Shown here: piece after piece, positions 1 to 9,271 of the stretch
Position numbering within the stretch: position 1 is the first letter of the stretch
Layout: each line of letters starts with the position of its first letter
Source: Phil1 sp963643205
GTDB taxonomy: Bacteria; Bacillota; Clostridia; Christensenellales; CAG-138
Direction: 5' to 3'
Assembly (NCBI GenBank): GCA_963643205.1
Contig: CAVIJJ010000016.1
Location: 1 to 41,493, forward strand
DNA: 41,493 nt
Translations under genes and position numbers: made by a program
The notes under the pieces: generated by a model
What the model was told of the DNA's origin: nothing
The model's input: the letters and a program-made list of their open reading frames with translations, nothing else
The model's database searches: none

Positions 1-21
1 AAATAAAAACGTAAAAATGGC

Positions 22-50
22 TTGTAATTCTTTATAATCTATAATACAAT
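22..50 (+). promoter_or_regulatory. Sigma-A-type promoter of the first surface-protein gene
   Basis: TTGTAA at 22-27 and TACAAT at 45-50 are separated by exactly 17 nt in an AT-rich stretch. Transcription would start near 57 and give a leader of about 180 nt before the first large gene. Confidence 0.6.
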
Positions 51-238
51 ATACAGGAAACTTAGCCGAATATACCGCGCGGCAAGGGGAATGCTCTGCC
101 GGACGGCGTAAATGTACAGATGAAGAACGTGATTTGAAATACCGACACAGGCGGGAGGGGGCCATCACGGCAGGCGGCGTATTCGGCGAAAGTAATGCGG
201 ATTGCGGATTGAATTAAAACTTAATAGGAGGGGGACAA
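51..238 (+). other. Long 5' leader of the first surface-protein gene
   Basis: No convincing coding region is seen here. A small hairpin can form (CGGCA at 80-84 with TGCCG at 97-101), and a very strong Shine-Dalgarno (AGGAGGGGG) sits just before the ATG at 239. I do not recognise a known riboswitch. The second large gene has a much shorter leader of about 75 nt, so this one is not shared by the paralogues. Confidence 0.4.
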
Positions 239-3200
239 ATGAGCAAAACCAAGAGGGTTTTGTCCGTTTTGCTATCTGCGGCTATGCTTATATCGCTGGT
301 CGCGGCTATTGCTATAGCGGACGACAGCCTATGCACAATCATCATCAACTACGTATTTGAAGACGGCACACAGGCCGCCAATCCATGGACGGCCACAATC
401 GCTAAAGGAACAAGCTACAATAAAAGAGTATCAAGCCCGACCGTTGTGGGGTATACGCCCGACGAAAGTTCGGTTGATGTTAATGTCGCGGATGCGAGCG
501 GAAACGTAACCAAAACGGTAACGTATTCTCCCGCGCTTGTTAGCTTTACCGTAAATCACTATACCCAAAACGTTACAAACGATAAATACACCCTTGTCAG
601 CACGGAAACTAAAACCGGGTATACAAAGAGCGCGGTGGGCGAAAGCCTTGCCAAGACATACCCCGGCTTTACCGCGCTTCTTTACGACACAACCACTTTA
701 ATCGCTGCGGACGGCAGCACGGTGGTTGAGATTTACTATGACCGCAACTTTTATCTGATAAGCTTTGAGCTTGACGGCGGCTACGGCACGGAGCCCATGT
801 ACGCTAAATTTGGCGACATGATAAGGGCGGCGAATCCCACCAGGGCCGGATATACGTTTGCGGGTTGGGAGCCCGAGCTTGAGCAGGGCGCGACCATTCC
901 GGCAGAAAACAAAACATACACGGCAAAGTGGAAGGCGGATGATTCCGTTAATTTCAGCGTTGTTTTCTGGTATGAAAACGCGGACGACGCAGGCTACAGC
1001 TACGCCGGCTCCTTAACCGAATCCGCCGCGATAGGCGCGACCAAGTCAAGCGCCGATTATCAGAGCGCGAACTTTACCGGCAAGGACTCAAACCACTTTA
1101 CCTATAATTCCGACAAGGCCGAAACCGTAACCGTGAAGGCGGACGGAAGCAGCGTGCTGAACGCGTATTTCACAAGGAATACGTATACGCTTACGTTTAA
1201 GAAACTGACCTGCACGAAAACAAGCATATTGCATTCGCATTCCGACAGCTGTTATAGCAATATAACTATAACTGCCAAATACGGCGCGGATATTCACTCC
1301 AATTTCCCGATTAAGAATGGGGACGATACCATCTGGTGGACCGTGCCTGACGGATGCGAATCGTTTGAGAAAGGAAACCATCTGGGCAGTATAGACACCA
1401 TGCCCGGCGAGAACATAACGTTCAAGCAATACGGTTCCGAATCCGGCGCGAAGATATACTATTATGTTGAAACGCTGAGCGGAGCGACCGGAGACAGGGC
1501 CTATAACGGCAAAAACTACAAGCTGTATAAGGTAATAGACCTTGATTACAGTTCAAGCGTAAAACTTACGTATAAGGAAGAGTTCCACCCCATCACCGGC
1601 TTTACGCAGGGCGACTCCAATCCTACCCTGCCAAAGGACGGCAGCGTAAGCATGGAAAAGGAAAACTACCTGTATTACACGCGCAACAGCTATAGCCTTA
1701 GGTTCTATAACTACGATGCCGAGCTTACGGACAAGGCGGCGAGCGCGCAGTATGAGGCGCCGCTTAGTGGATATAGCTTTATTCCCTCTTATCCCGCGAA
1801 CCTTGAGCCCAACGCGTACGAGTTCGCAGGCTGGTACACCACCGCCGGCTGCTACGACGGCTCCGAGGCTGACCTTAGCACAATGATTATGCCCGCGAGC
1901 GACGTGATGCTTTACGCCAAGTGGGCACCCGTTACCCATACCGTAACATTCGCCCAAGCCGAGGCAGGAGAATCCCTTGGCGCGGCGCAGGTAGCCCACG
2001 GCAGCGAAATAGACGGCATAACCGACCCCACGAACGGCAACTATACGTTCATAGGCTGGTTCTATAAGGATGAAAACGGCGTTGAGCACGCGTTCACGCT
2101 TTCAATGCCCGTAAAGAAAAGCCTGAATCTTTACGCCAAGTGGAGCAGCAACACCCTTGTCAGCTACACGGTAAATTATAAGTGCGGCGATGAGGTAATA
2201 GCCGCGCCCACAACCGGAAGCGCCCTTGCCGGAACCACCAAAACGTTCGAGGCAAAGGTTGGCATAGCCCTTAAAAACGGCTATCAGGAGGGCTATTTCC
2301 CCGCAACCAACAGCCATTCAATAGTAATGGATATAAACGGGACTAACGAATATACGTTTGAGTATGTGGCCAAGGAAAAGGTTAAATATACCGTAAAATA
2401 CCTTGAGGTCGGCACGAATAACGCGCTCCACGCCGAGAAAACGGCCGAAACCACATACGCCGTAATAACCGAAAAGTTTGAGCAGGTTGAGGGCTACGCC
2501 CCCGACGCCTATCAGAAGCGGCTTGTGCTCAGCGCCGATGAAGCGGAGAACGTTATAATATTCCTGTATCAAAAGGACGAAACCCACGCACCCGTGCAGG
2601 TTACGCACTATATTCAGAATATAGCGGGCGAGGGATACAGCGAATATCAGTACAGCACAAACCTTAACGGCGTAATAGGGCAAGTGTACAGCGAAAGCGC
2701 CCTTACCATACCGGGTTTTGCCTATAATGCCGGCGCGAGCACCGCGAGCGGAACGCTTACCGCTAAGGGCCTTGAGCTTAAGCTGTATTACGACAGAATC
2801 GAGTACCCCTACGAATTCAGGTTCGTGAATAACGAGGGCGAAACGATAGCCGATCCCGTAAGGGGCAAGGCCAGGTACGGCGCGCAGGCAACCGAGAGCT
2901 GCAAAAACCTTGAAAGCGACGGCTGGCTTCTGAACGGCGGCGAGAACGGCGCAATTACAATAGCCATAGAGGATGGCGAAGCGGCCGCGAAGAATGTTTA
3001 TACGTTCAAGTATGATCCGTTCTATACCGTAAAGCATGTGCAGAGCGGAACGGTAGCGAAAACCGACAAAAATATAATGACAAACGGCAATAAGGTAAGC
3101 CTTACAAACGCCGTTTCGGCAGGATATCTCTACGGCGGAGCGTTCACAAACGAGGCCTGCACAGATGTGCAGGCATTCGCCTCCGGCGAGAACGCCATTA

Positions 3201-4231
3201 TATTCACCCCTGTGCGCGGAGCCACATACTATATTTGGGAGGTAAACGAAAAATACCTTGTACCGAAAACGTATACAATCACCCGCACGGATGTGAACCA
3301 CGGCAATGTTTATCAGGTTACGGATCTTTATCTGCTTACCGCGGCGGACAGGGCGCTGTATAGCGAGGTTGGCTTTGAAAAGGGCGGCGCAAACATACTC
3401 AGCGAAACTCTTTACGGTAAAATAAGCATTGTGTACTACGTAACCCATAATCTCAAGGAGGAACTTTACGTTAAGGACGGCGTAATGAGCCTGACCGCCA
3501 AGGGCGAAGAAGCGCCTAAGAACAGGGACACGGGCTACATTGCCGTATACAAGCTTACGGATAGCGAGTTCGATTCATTCAGGTCAGGCCCCTTCACGTT
3601 TACGCCGTATTGGATAACGCTTGACGGCATAAGGGTAACGGGCACTAAGGTGAGAACCTGCACTTATACCGTGGGAGCGAAAATGATAGACGTGAACGAT
3701 CAAGCCGTAGAATCCGCCGAATCGCTTGGCGGCTCCGCGGGAGGGGAAGGCCTTAACGCCGCCGCCTCTTACGCGCTTACCAGCATGGAAGGCGCAGCGG
3801 AGGAAGCAAAGCCTGTTGCGAACCCCGACGAAACGGAGATAACCACCGAACCTGTAGCCGCGCCCGATATGACGTACACCGGCGAAAGGAACCTTCTTCG
3901 CGTAAGGTGCAGCTACACTATGCTTACCAATTCCGCCAAGCTTATATCCGCCCTTGATACCGCGGAGTGCGCGGAGGCCGGCTTTATAGTGAATGGCGTA
4001 ACCTATAAGTGCGAAAGCTTTAGCGAAACCGTTTCGGGATACGGCGCAAGGTATCTTTTCGGATCAAGCGCCGAGGGTGCCATGCTCATGAGCGTTGATC
4101 TGCCGCTTGAGGGCTTTAGCGACGGGCAAACCGTGAATATAACGCCTTACATGGTAACCGCCGACGGCACTGCGGTTTACGGCGAAACCTACGCCGCCAC
4201 TTACCGCGCCTGGCAGGGCCTTGTGGGCTGA
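239..4231 (+). CDS. Giant secreted MucBP / Listeria-Bacteroides repeat protein (copy 1)
   Basis: A 1330-aa exported protein. Residues 1-27 are a signal peptide: basic start, hydrophobic core and an AIA signal-peptidase I site before DD. The body consists of beta-rich repeats. InlB/Flg_new-type units (GYTFAGW ... YTAKW, or YEFAGWY ... LYAKW) lie at about 173-232, 490-562 and 570-635. MucBP-like units (YTVNYK, YTVKYLE, VTHYIQN) fill roughly 75-160 and 640-1000. The last 120 residues form a compact module about 81% identical to the end of the paralogue at 4646-9052. No LPXTG motif, C-terminal membrane segment, choline-binding or SLH repeat is visible, so how it is held at the surface is unknown. 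These repeat families are typical of adhesins and mucus-binding proteins; adhesion is inferred. It is followed after 15 nt by a 63-aa partner gene, and the ATG has a strong RBS. Confidence 0.9.
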   Translation: MSKTKRVLSVLLSAAMLISLVAAIAIADDSLCTIIINYVFEDGTQAANPWTATIAKGTSYNKRVSSPTVVGYTPDESSVDVNVADASGNVTKTVTYSPALVSFTVNHYTQNVTNDKYTLVSTETKTGYTKSAVGESLAKTYPGFTALLYDTTTLIAADGSTVVEIYYDRNFYLISFELDGGYGTEPMYAKFGDMIRAANPTRAGYTFAGWEPELEQGATIPAENKTYTAKWKADDSVNFSVVFWYENADDAGYSYAGSLTESAAIGATKSSADYQSANFTGKDSNHFTYNSDKAETVTVKADGSSVLNAYFTRNTYTLTFKKLTCTKTSILHSHSDSCYSNITITAKYGADIHSNFPIKNGDDTIWWTVPDGCESFEKGNHLGSIDTMPGENITFKQYGSESGAKIYYYVETLSGATGDRAYNGKNYKLYKVIDLDYSSSVKLTYKEEFHPITGFTQGDSNPTLPKDGSVSMEKENYLYYTRNSYSLRFYNYDAELTDKAASAQYEAPLSGYSFIPSYPANLEPNAYEFAGWYTTAGCYDGSEADLSTMIMPASDVMLYAKWAPVTHTVTFAQAEAGESLGAAQVAHGSEIDGITDPTNGNYTFIGWFYKDENGVEHAFTLSMPVKKSLNLYAKWSSNTLVSYTVNYKCGDEVIAAPTTGSALAGTTKTFEAKVGIALKNGYQEGYFPATNSHSIVMDINGTNEYTFEYVAKEKVKYTVKYLEVGTNNALHAEKTAETTYAVITEKFEQVEGYAPDAYQKRLVLSADEAENVIIFLYQKDETHAPVQVTHYIQNIAGEGYSEYQYSTNLNGVIGQVYSESALTIPGFAYNAGASTASGTLTAKGLELKLYYDRIEYPYEFRFVNNEGETIADPVRGKARYGAQATESCKNLESDGWLLNGGENGAITIAIEDGEAAAKNVYTFKYDPFYTVKHVQSGTVAKTDKNIMTNGNKVSLTNAVSAGYLYGGAFTNEACTDVQAFASGENAIIFTPVRGATYYIWEVNEKYLVPKTYTITRTDVNHGNVYQVTDLYLLTAADRALYSEVGFEKGGANILSETLYGKISIVYYVTHNLKEELYVKDGVMSLTAKGEEAPKNRDTGYIAVYKLTDSEFDSFRSGPFTFTPYWITLDGIRVTGTKVRTCTYTVGAKMIDVNDQAVESAESLGGSAGGEGLNAAASYALTSMEGAAEEAKPVANPDETEITTEPVAAPDMTYTGERNLLRVRCSYTMLTNSAKLISALDTAECAEAGFIVNGVTYKCESFSETVSGYGARYLFGSSAEGAMLMSVDLPLEGFSDGQTVNITPYMVTADGTAVYGETYAATYRAWQGLVG

Positions 4232-4246
4232 GAAGGGGGGAAGAGC

Positions 4247-4438
4247 ATGATTAAGCGCAAATTCATAATGCCGGATATAGCCCCGACTCCCGTACCCGAT
4301 ACGACCATAGAGGTTCCGCTTTCCGCCGAAACGCATTTCCAAAGCCCCGGCTCGGGCATAACGGATATGATGCTGCCGGATGGCACCGTGGTGCGTGTTG
4401 ATCGGGACGGCAACATTTTAAGAGATCCTGTACAATAA
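4247..4438 (+). CDS. 63-aa partner protein A (conserved tail motif, unknown function)
   Basis: A small protein starting 15 nt after the large gene, with its own purine-rich RBS. It has no signal peptide, no membrane segment and no cysteine. Its first 30 residues are Pro/Thr-rich and unlike the second copy. Residues 31-63 match the second copy at 23 of 33 positions around FQSPGxGxT, LPDGTVVxVD and GNILxD. Both proteins are exactly 63 aa and align without gaps. Invariant hydroxyl residues are S33, T39 and T47. I recognise no family. The conserved part reads like a beta-hairpin tag. Given the PqqD-like and kinase genes downstream of copy B, it could be a modification substrate, or a dedicated partner or chaperone of the preceding giant protein; both ideas are inference. 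Confidence 0.8.
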   Translation: MIKRKFIMPDIAPTPVPDTTIEVPLSAETHFQSPGSGITDMMLPDGTVVRVDRDGNILRDPVQ

Positions 4439-4481
4439 GCTTGGCTTATTGCATTAAAAGGAATTACAATAACCTAACAAT

Positions 4482-4522
4482 GCCGCATTTCCCAACAGAA
4501 CCGGGGGGATGCGGCCCTTTTT
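4482..4522 (+). terminator. Rho-independent terminator after partner A
   Basis: GCCGCAT plus TTCCC (4482-4493) pairs with GGGGG plus ATGCGGC (4504-4515). This 12-bp stem is followed by CC and five T (4518-4522). It closes the first giant-protein/mini-protein unit. Confidence 0.85.
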
Positions 4523-4536
4523 ATACACATCGTTTA

Positions 4537-4565
4537 TTGAAAAGCAAAGCATAAGAGTGTATAAT
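4537..4565 (+). promoter_or_regulatory. Sigma-A promoter of the second surface-protein gene
   Basis: TTGAAA (4537-4542), a 17-nt spacer and a perfect TATAAT (4560-4565). The predicted leader is about 75 nt and carries a small hairpin (TGCAAC 4617-4622 with GTTGCA 4628-4633) immediately before the AAGGAGGA ribosome binding site, which could affect initiation. Confidence 0.8.
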
Positions 4566-4645
4566 ACATAGGTTAAAATGGATGATATAGCCCGTGTTGG
4601 CGGCATGGGCTTAAACTGCAACAAAAGGTTGCATAAGGAGGAAAA

Positions 4646-7600
4646 ATGAGCAGGACCAAAAAGCTGCTGTCTTCTGCGATAGCGGTGGCTTTACTTGCGT
4701 GTTTTATTGCGGGTATAGCCATAGCGGACGACAGCCTCTGCACGATCAAAATCAATTATCTGCTAAGCGACGGCACCAAGGCCACATCGCCCTGGACAAC
4801 CACCGTGGCGCGCGGAAGCAATGTTTCAAAAACCGTGAAAAGCCCTACCATAGCGGGGTATGAGGCCGATAAGACCACGGTTGACGTATCGTGCGCCAAT
4901 ATTCAGACGAATATGCAGTATACCGTAACCTATTCCCCGGCAGAGGTAACGATTACGGTAAAGCACTATAAGCAAAACGTAGCGGCGAGCGGCTACGATC
5001 TTTTTGAAACCGTAAAGGAAACGGGCACCACCGGTTCCGCCGTTGGCACGGATATAGTTAAGGATTATGAGGGCTTTACGGCCCTGCCCTTTGATTCATC
5101 CGAAGCGGTAGCGGCGGATGGCGGCACCGTAGTTGAAATATATTACGACCGCAACTATTATCTTATAAGCTTTGATCTTCAGGGCGGCTCCGGCATAGAG
5201 CCCCTTTATGCCCGCTACGGTTCACCGATAAGCGTGGAAACCCCCACCAAGGCCGGCTATACGTTTGCCGGCTGGAGCCCGGAGCTTCCCGCCACCGTGC
5301 CCGCGGAAAACACAACCGTTACCGCCAGCTGGACCAGCGCAAGCGATAAGGTAAGCGTAAATGTGGCTATATGGGGCGAAAAGGCGAATTCCGAGGAATA
5401 CGAGTTTGTAAAGAGCTTAACGCTGGATGTAAACAGCGATCTGCAGCTTAATCCCGAGGATTTTGATTCTACCTTTATCTGCGCTATACCCGAGCATACT
5501 CATTCAAGCAAATGCAGCACCTGCACTCATACATCCCACAGCCTTTCCTGCTATGGCTTAAGCAGCGCTAATAAGGCTGACTTAGACGAGGATATTTGGG
5601 AAGGCATAACGGAGTCCGCCAGCGATCGTTATAATCTGCAGGACCATATTTATTATGTTTACGATTATGGTATGTTTTGGAGTGAAGAGTATTTTTGTTA
5701 TGTCACATTCGAAAACGGCCAATATGTAGCATATAAATACGAGGATGTCGACGATGCCGAAAGGTATTTGGGCAATCAGACCGCGGACAGGTACGCGCGG
5801 GAGATAAAAGAGCAGGAATACTGGTCTTACTTTACAAGCAAAAGATACGACTACTTTATGGAATATGAGCCCGTTTGCAAGGGGCACACGCATTCGGCGG
5901 ACTGCTTTTCCTGCGGCCAGGCGGAGCATACGCATACAAGCGCCTGCTATACCGCGTCCACATACGCTTCCAAGCTGAACATGGACTCAAAGTATTGGAA
6001 ATTCGTAAATAGCGACGTTACCAAGAACGCGGACGGAACATATACCGTAAATCTTTATTATGACAGGCAGGTATACACGCTGCATTTTCGTAATCAAACC
6101 GTAGAGAGTGACAGGCCTTCGGAGCATGATGAGCTTGGAGCCATAACCGCTAAGTGGGGCGCGGACATAACCTACAGCTTCGGACATAATCTGCGCTTCT
6201 GGAGCAGGGAACCTGACGGCGGCGGTGAAGAAACGGTTTACTTGAGAACAATGCCGGCGGAGGACCGCGTATATTACGAGGTAACAACCGAAAGAAATAT
6301 TGAATACGGATACTACCGTGTGGCGAATGAGGACGGCACGGGTTACGACCGTATACTCGAAAGAATAAAAAGATCCACATGGGGATTCCCGGACGTGAAA
6401 GTTGAGGAGGAAGACTTCCTTACGTTTGAGGGCTACACGCTGAATACGGAAAAGAGCCCTAAGGAAGGCGATTTTTACCGTTTTAGCAATTTCTTTTATG
6501 AGCGCAACGAATATACGTTAAGCTTTGTGGGATACGATGGCAGCGTTGTAAATACCGAGACCGTAAAATACGATTGCCATATATCTCAATATAAGGACTA
6601 TGTGCCGGAATTCCCGGAGGAGCTTGATCCGGAGCTTTATGAATTCGCCGGCTGGTACCTTATGGAGCAGTGCTACGAGCCTTCCAAGGTTAATTTCGAA
6701 ACCCAGCGCATGCCCCTGAACGGGCTTAAGATTTATGCCCACTATGTGCGCAAGCAGGTAAGCGTTAACGCGTACCTTACCAAGGAGGCTATGGCAGCCG
6801 GCAGCGACCCGATATACTCCGTAAGCGGGCTTACCTGTGGCAGCGTTATAGATCAGCGGATAGAAACCCCCGTAAACGGCGAGTATGCGTTCGCCGGTTG
6901 GTACTATATTGACGAAAACGGCAGCGAGCGCGGCTTTGATTTCTCTATGCCGATAGAGAGGAACATAAATGTTTATGCCGCGTGGACAAGCGGCACGGCT
7001 GTGCAGTATGCAATTCATTATGCTCTTGAATCCGGCGAGCTTATAGCGGACGATACCGTGGGCTACGCAATAGACGGAGCCACAATTACCGTTAATGCCA
7101 AAACGGATGTTGAACTGAGGCAGGGCTATACCGTAGACTATCTGCCGCAGGTGGGAAGCTGTGAGCTTAAGATAGGCCTTGGCGAAGCTAATGAGTTTAC
7201 GTTTGTGTATACTCAAATAAGCGAGGTAGAGATTACAACCAGGTTTATCAATAAGGCTACCGGTGAGGAGCTGAAGCCGTCCATTACCGAAACCGCGCGC
7301 AAATGCGGCACGGTAACCGTTGAGTTCGATATAATCCCCGGCTATGTTCCCGATGCGTACTCAAAAACGGTTATACTCAGCTCCGATTCCGAAAAGAACG
7401 TTGTAACCTTCTACTATACGCAGAATAGCAATTATGGGCCCGTACAGGTTATTCACTATGTTGAAAATCTGAGCGGCGGCTATGATGTGTATTTGGAAGA
7501 AAACATTGAGGCGGAGCGCGGGACGTCCTATACGCCTGAGAAGCTTAGCATAGAAGGCTTCAGCTGCAATGAAGGCGACAGCGATTTGACTACCCAGTAT

Positions 7601-9052
7601 ATAGGCACGATGGGTTGGAAATTTGAACTGTATTACGAAAGAAACCTGGTTGAGTACACGGTAAAATATGTGGCCTCCGACGATCCTGCAGAGCCCGGGA
7701 AGGTGCTTTGGAGCGAAACACGTGAAGGATATTTCGGAATGCCGGTCAGCGCGGCAGCGAGCGAATACACGGCAAACAATACCTATTGCCTGCTTGAAAC
7801 CGAAACGAGTGAAAAGAGCATCACTCTCGGTGCGGACGCGAACAGCAACGAGATAATATTCTGCTACTATCCCTGCTACTTTGTGGCGCATGTTCGCGAG
7901 GGCGAGGAAACAACCGTTGAAACCGTACGCTTCTGCGGCACCGATGCGGCCGAGAACCTTACTCAGCTTGTGAGCGAGGGTTATATTTACGGCGGCGCGT
8001 TCACGGACGAAAGCTGCACCACGCCTTACGGCTTCGGCACGGGCGAAAACGGCCTTGTGTTCACCAATACGCTTGGCGCCACGTACTACGTGCGCGAGGT
8101 AAGCGAAAGCTACCTTACCCCCAAAACTTACGCCGTATCACATAAGGTGAATGGGGAAGACACCGTATATCAGCTTTATCTTATGAGCAATACGGACAGC
8201 TGCAAGTATCAGTACGCGGGCTTTGAGATAGGCGGCAACTATGCCCTTACAGATTCCCTGTACGGCACCGTAAACGTGACCAAGAATGGCGAGCTTTATA
8301 ACCAGCTTTATGTTAAGAATGGCGTAATCCGCTCCTCTTCTGCCGAGGTTACCGACCGCGACGAGGGCTACATTGCCATGTATAAGCTCTCCGATGAGGA
8401 GTTTAAGGCATTTAAGGAAGGCAACCTTGAGTTCAAGGCCTTCTGGGTAACGCTTGACGGCGTGCTTGTAACGGGCACAACCGAAAGGAACTGCACATAC
8501 GTTAACGCCAGCACAAAGATAAACGTTGAAAACACCGTTACCGGCAGCGACCTTACCTGGTACACCAAGGCGGATACTCAAAGCGTTGCTCTTGAGGACG
8601 CTTACCTTCTGAACAGCTCCGATGAAACCGCCCCCGTAACCCCGGATACGCAGGAAAAGACCGAAAGTGACATTCCCGCCGCTCCCGAAATGACCTACAC
8701 GGGCGAGGCTGAGTACCTTCGCGTAAGGCACAGCTACACAATGCTTACCAATACCGCAAGGCTTATTTCCGCCGTTGATCTGACCGATTGCGTTGAGGCC
8801 GGCTTTATAGTGAACGGAGCAACCTATAAGTGCGAAAGCTTTAGCGAAACCGTTTCCGGCTACAGCGCAAGGTATCTTTTCGGCGCGAGCGTTGACGGCG
8901 CAATGCTTATGAGCATAGATCTGCCGCTTGAAGGCTTTGGCGACGGGCAAACCGTTAATATAACCCCTTATATTGTAACCGCCGACGGAACAACGCTTTA
9001 TGGCGAAACCTGTGCCGCGGTATACCGAGCCTGGCAGGGACTTGTGGGCTAA
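4646..9052 (+). CDS. Giant secreted MucBP / Listeria-Bacteroides repeat protein (copy 2)
   Basis: A 1468-aa paralogue of the first large protein. It has the same type of signal peptide (AIA cleavage site after residue 27), an InlB-like repeat at about 171-230 (GYTFAGW), further units near 640-700 and 715-780, MucBP-like units through about 785-1060, and a C-terminal 120-residue module about 81% identical to copy 1. It differs by an insertion holding two Cys/His-rich knots near residues 280-300 and 409-436, with repeated HTHS/HTHT next to cysteines. No sorting signal is visible. It has its own promoter, is followed after 14 nt by partner B, and then by the kinase-like and PqqD-like genes. Surface adhesion or matrix binding is inferred from the repeat families only. 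Confidence 0.9.
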   Translation: MSRTKKLLSSAIAVALLACFIAGIAIADDSLCTIKINYLLSDGTKATSPWTTTVARGSNVSKTVKSPTIAGYEADKTTVDVSCANIQTNMQYTVTYSPAEVTITVKHYKQNVAASGYDLFETVKETGTTGSAVGTDIVKDYEGFTALPFDSSEAVAADGGTVVEIYYDRNYYLISFDLQGGSGIEPLYARYGSPISVETPTKAGYTFAGWSPELPATVPAENTTVTASWTSASDKVSVNVAIWGEKANSEEYEFVKSLTLDVNSDLQLNPEDFDSTFICAIPEHTHSSKCSTCTHTSHSLSCYGLSSANKADLDEDIWEGITESASDRYNLQDHIYYVYDYGMFWSEEYFCYVTFENGQYVAYKYEDVDDAERYLGNQTADRYAREIKEQEYWSYFTSKRYDYFMEYEPVCKGHTHSADCFSCGQAEHTHTSACYTASTYASKLNMDSKYWKFVNSDVTKNADGTYTVNLYYDRQVYTLHFRNQTVESDRPSEHDELGAITAKWGADITYSFGHNLRFWSREPDGGGEETVYLRTMPAEDRVYYEVTTERNIEYGYYRVANEDGTGYDRILERIKRSTWGFPDVKVEEEDFLTFEGYTLNTEKSPKEGDFYRFSNFFYERNEYTLSFVGYDGSVVNTETVKYDCHISQYKDYVPEFPEELDPELYEFAGWYLMEQCYEPSKVNFETQRMPLNGLKIYAHYVRKQVSVNAYLTKEAMAAGSDPIYSVSGLTCGSVIDQRIETPVNGEYAFAGWYYIDENGSERGFDFSMPIERNINVYAAWTSGTAVQYAIHYALESGELIADDTVGYAIDGATITVNAKTDVELRQGYTVDYLPQVGSCELKIGLGEANEFTFVYTQISEVEITTRFINKATGEELKPSITETARKCGTVTVEFDIIPGYVPDAYSKTVILSSDSEKNVVTFYYTQNSNYGPVQVIHYVENLSGGYDVYLEENIEAERGTSYTPEKLSIEGFSCNEGDSDLTTQYIGTMGWKFELYYERNLVEYTVKYVASDDPAEPGKVLWSETREGYFGMPVSAAASEYTANNTYCLLETETSEKSITLGADANSNEIIFCYYPCYFVAHVREGEETTVETVRFCGTDAAENLTQLVSEGYIYGGAFTDESCTTPYGFGTGENGLVFTNTLGATYYVREVSESYLTPKTYAVSHKVNGEDTVYQLYLMSNTDSCKYQYAGFEIGGNYALTDSLYGTVNVTKNGELYNQLYVKNGVIRSSSAEVTDRDEGYIAMYKLSDEEFKAFKEGNLEFKAFWVTLDGVLVTGTTERNCTYVNASTKINVENTVTGSDLTWYTKADTQSVALEDAYLLNSSDETAPVTPDTQEKTESDIPAAPEMTYTGEAEYLRVRHSYTMLTNTARLISAVDLTDCVEAGFIVNGATYKCESFSETVSGYSARYLFGASVDGAMLMSIDLPLEGFGDGQTVNITPYIVTADGTTLYGETCAAVYRAWQGLVG

Positions 9053-9066
9053 AGGAGGAACAGAGC

Positions 9067-9258
9067 ATGAAAAACGCATTCCGTATGCCCGTTTTTGTTA
9101 AGGAGATTGAATCCGGCAACGGCGGCATAATAATACAAAGCCTTGATAACGGCGAGTTTCAAAGCCCCGGCATGGGCCCGACAGAGATGTTGCTTCCCGA
9201 CGGAACCGTGGTATACGTTGATCCTGAAGGAAACATACTTAAAGACATAGTGGATTAA
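9067..9258 (+). CDS. 63-aa partner protein B (conserved tail motif, unknown function)
   Basis: The second 63-aa protein, starting 14 nt after the large gene behind AAGGAGGA. It aligns without gaps to partner A. The N-terminal 30 residues differ, while residues 31-63 share FQSPG, LPDGTVV and GNIL blocks. It has no cysteine, signal peptide or membrane segment, which argues against lanthipeptide, sactipeptide or other thioether precursors. Unlike partner A, it lies in a different reading frame from its large gene, so it is not a readthrough extension. It is directly upstream of the HprK-like and PqqD-like genes, the context that makes a peptide- or protein-tail modification role plausible. Confidence 0.8.
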   Translation: MKNAFRMPVFVKEIESGNGGIIIQSLDNGEFQSPGMGPTEMLLPDGTVVYVDPEGNILKDIVD

Positions 9259-9271
9259 AGTAAAAGAAAGC

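Noticed and set aside
51..238. c-di-GMP riboswitch in the leader of the first surface protein
   Set aside because: Such riboswitches often precede adhesin genes, but I see no GEMM-like core; only a short hairpin.
2318..3448. Long minus-strand reading frame of 376 aa inside the first giant gene, and similar frames such as 8138-9079
   Set aside because: These are shadows of the repeat-rich plus-strand genes: no RBS, no recognisable family, and low-complexity translation.
4229..4260. Stop-codon readthrough joining the first giant protein to its 63-aa partner (same reading frame, 5 codons apart)
   Set aside because: The second pair is in a different frame with a 14-nt gap, and both small genes have their own RBS and ATG, so readthrough is not a conserved mechanism.
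4390..4438. EF-hand or dockerin-like calcium loop in the 63-aa proteins (DRDGNI)
   Set aside because: The spacing of acidic residues does not fit the 12-residue loop: no Asp at position 1 and no Glu at position 12, and the second copy changes the key Asp to Glu.
4247..9258. 63-aa proteins as lanthipeptide or sactipeptide precursors
   Set aside because: Neither contains a cysteine, no matching synthetase or radical SAM gene is present, and the conserved part is C-terminal.
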